A stretch of 43,602 bases of DNA from an uncultured Oscillospiraceae bacterium (lineage in GTDB: Bacteria; Bacillota; Clostridia; Oscillospirales; Acutalibacteraceae). Of this stretch, positions 41,049-43,602 are shown piece after piece (within the stretch, counting starts at the first letter, position 1; each line of letters starts with the position of its first letter). A model generated the notes under the pieces. It was not told where the DNA came from, did no database searches, and saw nothing but the letters and a program-made list of their open reading frames with translations. The DNA lies in NCBI GenBank assembly GCA_900542375.1, contig UQNI01000009.1:1-43602 (forward strand), written 5' to 3'. A program made the position numbers and the translations under genes.

Positions 41049-41438
41049 ATGAAGCTTATCATTGGAGGCAGTTTTCAAGGAAAATCTGCATATGCGGCAG
41101 AGTACTGCTCCCCCTCCCCCATCGTTGCAGACGGCAGTATCTGCACACAGGAAGAAATTCTTCACTGCGATATTTTAGATCATCTGCATTTATATATTCG
41201 TCGTTTACTGAAACAACCTATCACGGAAAATGAGATTGAAAAACAAATTGACAGCCTTTGCAAAAACAATCCTTCCATGTGCATTGTATGTAATGAATTG
41301 GGCAACGGTGTTGTACCAATGGAAGCATTTGACCGACGCTATCGAGAAACGGTGGGACGCATTTGCTGTAACATTGCAAAACAAGCGGAAGAAGTCATCC
41401 GCATTGTCTGTGGAATTCCGATTGTGCTCAAAAAATAA
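41049..41438 (+). CDS. Short CobU-like P-loop protein
   Basis: A 129-residue paralogue of CobU. It keeps the P-loop GGSFQGKS (6-13) and the late motif CNELGNGVVPMEAFDRRYRE through IVCGIP, but lacks the middle region with the RHxxR histidine needed for guanylyl transfer. It therefore might phosphorylate cobinamide but should not form the GMP-enzyme intermediate. It starts directly after cobS and is followed by cbiB, within the operon. Its motifs are complementary to the adjacent full CobU, whose late motif is weak, so the two may cooperate (inference). It could also be a decaying duplicate. Confidence 0.8.
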   Translation: MKLIIGGSFQGKSAYAAEYCSPSPIVADGSICTQEEILHCDILDHLHLYIRRLLKQPITENEIEKQIDSLCKNNPSMCIVCNELGNGVVPMEAFDRRYRETVGRICCNIAKQAEEVIRIVCGIPIVLKK

Positions 41439-41462
41439 TCATTTATGAAAAGGAGGACGCCT

Positions 41463-42443
41463 GTGCTATATTTGTCTATCTCTATGCTTGCATTGCTCAC
41501 AGGATTTTTATTGGACATATGCTTTGGAGACCCGCACTGGCTTCCTCACCCTGTTCGCTGGATTGGAGCGCTGATTTCTGTTCTGGAAAAAGCGATGAAG
41601 GGCTGTTTCCAAAAATCCAAAGCAGTCCAGCGGTTTGCAGGTGTTTGTCTTGCAATCATTGTAACCCTTACTTCCACCGCAATTCCTCTGGGAATTTTAA
41701 TACTGGCACACTGGATTCATCCTGCATTACACTTTGTAATCGCTTCTGTCTTTTGCTATCAGATGCTTGCTGCCAAATCATTAAAAACAGAAAGCATGAA
41801 AGTATATGATCAACTGGAACAACACAATATAGAAGGCGCACGGAAAGCCGTTTCCATGATTGTTGGCCGTGATACCGCCAATTTAACGGAAGAACAAGTT
41901 GCAAAAGCGGCAGTGGAGACTGTCGCTGAAAACACATCCGATGGTGTGATTGCTCCTTTGTTTTTTATGCTCATTGGCGGCGCACCTTTTGGATTCTTAT
42001 ATAAATCCGTCAATACGATGGATTCCATGATTGGCTACCGCAATGAACGTTATCAATATTTTGGCACAGCCGCTGCAAAGCTGGATGATATTTTAAATTA
42101 TATTCCTGCTCGTATTTCTGCTTATTTGATGATTCTGGCCGCCTTTTTTGCACGGTATGATGCCAAAGAAGCATTTCGTGTTTACCGCAGGGACAAACGC
42201 AATCATGCCAGCCCCAACAGTGCACACACAGAAGCCGTATGTGCAGGTGCACTGCATATTCAACTGGCCGGCGATGCATATTACTTTGGAAAACTGCACA
42301 AAAAGCCGACCATCGGCAATGCCGACCGTCCCATTGAAGCAAAGGATATTTGCAGAGCAAACCATTTATTATACATCACAACATGCATCGCCATTGTAGT
42401 AGGACTAGGTTTAAAATCGCTGTTATTTCTATGCTTTATCTAA
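41463..42443 (+). CDS. cbiB: Adenosylcobinamide-phosphate synthase
   Basis: Membrane protein attaching aminopropanol phosphate (or aminopropanol) to adenosylcobyric acid. The 326-residue product has DICFGDPHWLPHPVRWIG near the start, RDTANLTEEQVAKAAVETVAENTSDG in the middle and VNTMDSMIGYRNERY, with four to five hydrophobic segments. The GTG start is chosen because AGGAGG is 5 nt upstream; the ATG six codons earlier would put that site inside the coding region. cobD, which makes its substrate, follows. Confidence 0.94.
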   Translation: MLYLSISMLALLTGFLLDICFGDPHWLPHPVRWIGALISVLEKAMKGCFQKSKAVQRFAGVCLAIIVTLTSTAIPLGILILAHWIHPALHFVIASVFCYQMLAAKSLKTESMKVYDQLEQHNIEGARKAVSMIVGRDTANLTEEQVAKAAVETVAENTSDGVIAPLFFMLIGGAPFGFLYKSVNTMDSMIGYRNERYQYFGTAAAKLDDILNYIPARISAYLMILAAFFARYDAKEAFRVYRRDKRNHASPNSAHTEAVCAGALHIQLAGDAYYFGKLHKKPTIGNADRPIEAKDICRANHLLYITTCIAIVVGLGLKSLLFLCFI

Positions 42444-42460
42444 GCGGAAAGGAGGATTTT

Positions 42461-43537
42461 ATGGATTTTTATACCCATGGCGGAGATATCTACGATTGCA
42501 ATTTAGACACCAAAACACCTATTTTAGACTTTTCAGCAAATATAAATCCTTTGGGACTGCCCGAACAGGTAAAGCAAGCTGTTACCAATTCTCTTGACGT
42601 ATGCGCACATTACCCTGACCCGTATTGCAGAGAATTAACCGCAGCTTTATCAAATCACTATGATATTTGCCGAGAACATATCATATGCGGCAATGGCGCT
42701 GCCGACTTAATCACACGATTTACATTGGCTCAAAAGCCTAAAAACGCGCTGTTATTGGCGCCTACTTTTTCAGGGTACGAACATGCGTTAAACCTTGTGG
42801 ATTGCCATATGACATATCTGAACTTACAGGCAGAAACAGACTTTTCCTTAACTACAGAACTGTTTTATTCAGAAATGCTTTCCACACTGACGCCGAATCT
42901 GGATGTCCTATTTTTATGCAATCCTAATAATCCCACGGGACAAGTGATATCAACCAGCGTATTAAAAGAAATATTGAATACTTGCAAACAACATGGCATT
43001 ACTTTATTTTTAGATGAATGCTTTCTGCCGTTTGTAACTGACAACAGCACGCAAAGTTTACTGCCGGAATGTGCAGCATATTCCAATTTATTTCTATTGC
43101 GAGCTTTTACAAAACAATATGCCATGGCAGGACTTCGTCTTGGTTTTGGCGTATGTTCCAACAAAATCTTATTACAACAAATGTTCCATTGCGGTCAGCC
43201 TTGGAGTGTATCCATACCTGCACAGCATGCGGGGATTGCGGCACTACAATGTAATGATTATTGGGCACAAAGTTTAACACTAATTGACACAGAGCGTGCC
43301 TTTCTTATCCAAGAACTGAAAAAGCGAAATATGAACATCATACCTTCCAAAGCCAACTATATCTTGTTTTACAGTTCAATCCCACTGGAACAGAAACTCA
43401 AAGAATACAATATTCTCATACGAAACTGTGAAAATTATCGTGGACTTACAAAGGGATATTACCGCATTGCTGTACGCACCCATGAGGAAAACATAATGCT
43501 GCTGCATGCAATGGACCGGATACTTCAGGAGGTGTAA
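42461..43537 (+). CDS. cobD: Threonine-phosphate decarboxylase (CobD/CobC aminotransferase fold)
   Basis: Makes (R)-1-aminopropan-2-ol phosphate for CbiB. The 358-residue PLP enzyme has THGGDIY at the start, LDFSANINPLGLP, CGNGAADLI, the NPNNPTG block (154-160), the acidic FLDE contact and the PLP Lys218 in RAFTKQYAMAGLRLGF. The frame opens earlier inside cbiB; the ATG used has AAAGGAGG at good spacing. It belongs to the histidinol-phosphate aminotransferase superfamily, but context and the N-terminal motif favour CobD over HisC. Confidence 0.92.
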   Translation: MDFYTHGGDIYDCNLDTKTPILDFSANINPLGLPEQVKQAVTNSLDVCAHYPDPYCRELTAALSNHYDICREHIICGNGAADLITRFTLAQKPKNALLLAPTFSGYEHALNLVDCHMTYLNLQAETDFSLTTELFYSEMLSTLTPNLDVLFLCNPNNPTGQVISTSVLKEILNTCKQHGITLFLDECFLPFVTDNSTQSLLPECAAYSNLFLLRAFTKQYAMAGLRLGFGVCSNKILLQQMFHCGQPWSVSIPAQHAGIAALQCNDYWAQSLTLIDTERAFLIQELKKRNMNIIPSKANYILFYSSIPLEQKLKEYNILIRNCENYRGLTKGYYRIAVRTHEENIMLLHAMDRILQEV

Positions 43538-43539
43538 CC

Positions 43540-43602
43540 ATGGCAAAAGTCATTATGATACAAGGCACCATGTCCAATGCAGGAAAAAGCTTACTGGCAG
43601 CC
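43540..43602 (+). CDS. cbiP: Cobyric acid synthase, start only (cut by window edge)
   Basis: Only 21 codons are present. VIMIQGTMSNAGKSLLAA carries the P-loop variant of the CobQ/CbiP family, which amidates four side chains of adenosylcobyrinate diamide. AGGAGGTG precedes the ATG, 2 nt after the cobD stop. Its glutaminase domain is outside the window. Confidence 0.85.
   Translation, partial: MAKVIMIQGTMSNAGKSLLAA

Noticed and set aside
41049..41438. Short CobU paralogue as a frameshifted pseudogene
   Set aside because: It is intact from start to stop, well spaced in the operon, keeps P-loop and late motifs, and no missing middle segment is found in other frames.

Overview
The window reads as a chromosomal segment of an anaerobic, spore-forming, AT-rich Firmicute of the class Clostridia. 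The reasons are a SpoVB homologue, an anaerobic (CbiK/CbiD/CbiG) cobalamin pathway, the C5 route to 5-aminolevulinate (HemA and HemL), an anaerobic carbon monoxide dehydrogenase (CODH) family protein, and strong purine-rich Shine-Dalgarno sites throughout. I cannot name the genus.

Left part (1-6.0 kb): housekeeping genes. The 5' end of proS, acpP, a chorismate mutase/prephenate dehydratase fusion (pheA), a small XRE repressor divergent from an unknown 92-residue gene with twin operators between them, and a dcd-prmA pair. Next comes a small unknown gene and about 0.9 kb of what looks like decayed accessory DNA.

6.0-12.1 kb, minus strand: a compact operon of a CooS-type CODH homologue, an ABC importer of the nitrate/sulfonate/taurine type (lipoprotein, permease, ATPase) and a LysR regulator, preceded by an Rrf2 regulator gene with three cysteines. 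The CooS homologue keeps the D- and B-cluster cysteines and most C-cluster ligands, but has Asp where one C-cluster cysteine is expected, and it carries a histidine-rich N-terminus. This is the best candidate here for an under-described system.

12.2-15.5 kb: spoVB, convergent with an M3 oligoendopeptidase gene.

15.7-22.8 kb, minus strand: an aromatic amino acid operon, aroB-aroC-aroE/aroK (fused)-aroQ-aroF-hairpin-aroA-tyrA, driven by a good promoter. With pheA it covers DAHP (3-deoxy-D-arabino-heptulosonate 7-phosphate) to prephenate and on towards Phe and Tyr.

22.9-43.6 kb, plus strand: a very large tetrapyrrole/cobalamin operon running back-to-back from the aro promoter: cbiK, a compact cobalamin riboswitch with terminator, cbiD, cbiL, cbiF, cbiG, hemA, cbiH, a 0.4 kb degenerate tandem repeat, cbiJ-sirC (fused), hemC, cobA-hemD (fused), hemB, hemL, cbiE-cbiT (fused), cbiA, cobT, cobU, cobS, a short CobU paralogue, cbiB, cobD and the start of cbiP. 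Together they take glutamyl-tRNA to uroporphyrinogen III, sirohydrochlorin, the cobalt corrinoids and the attached nucleotide loop. Only cbiC is conspicuously missing. CbiA lacks the usual glutaminase cysteine, and the riboswitch begins at the cbiK stop codon, so cbiK lies outside its control.
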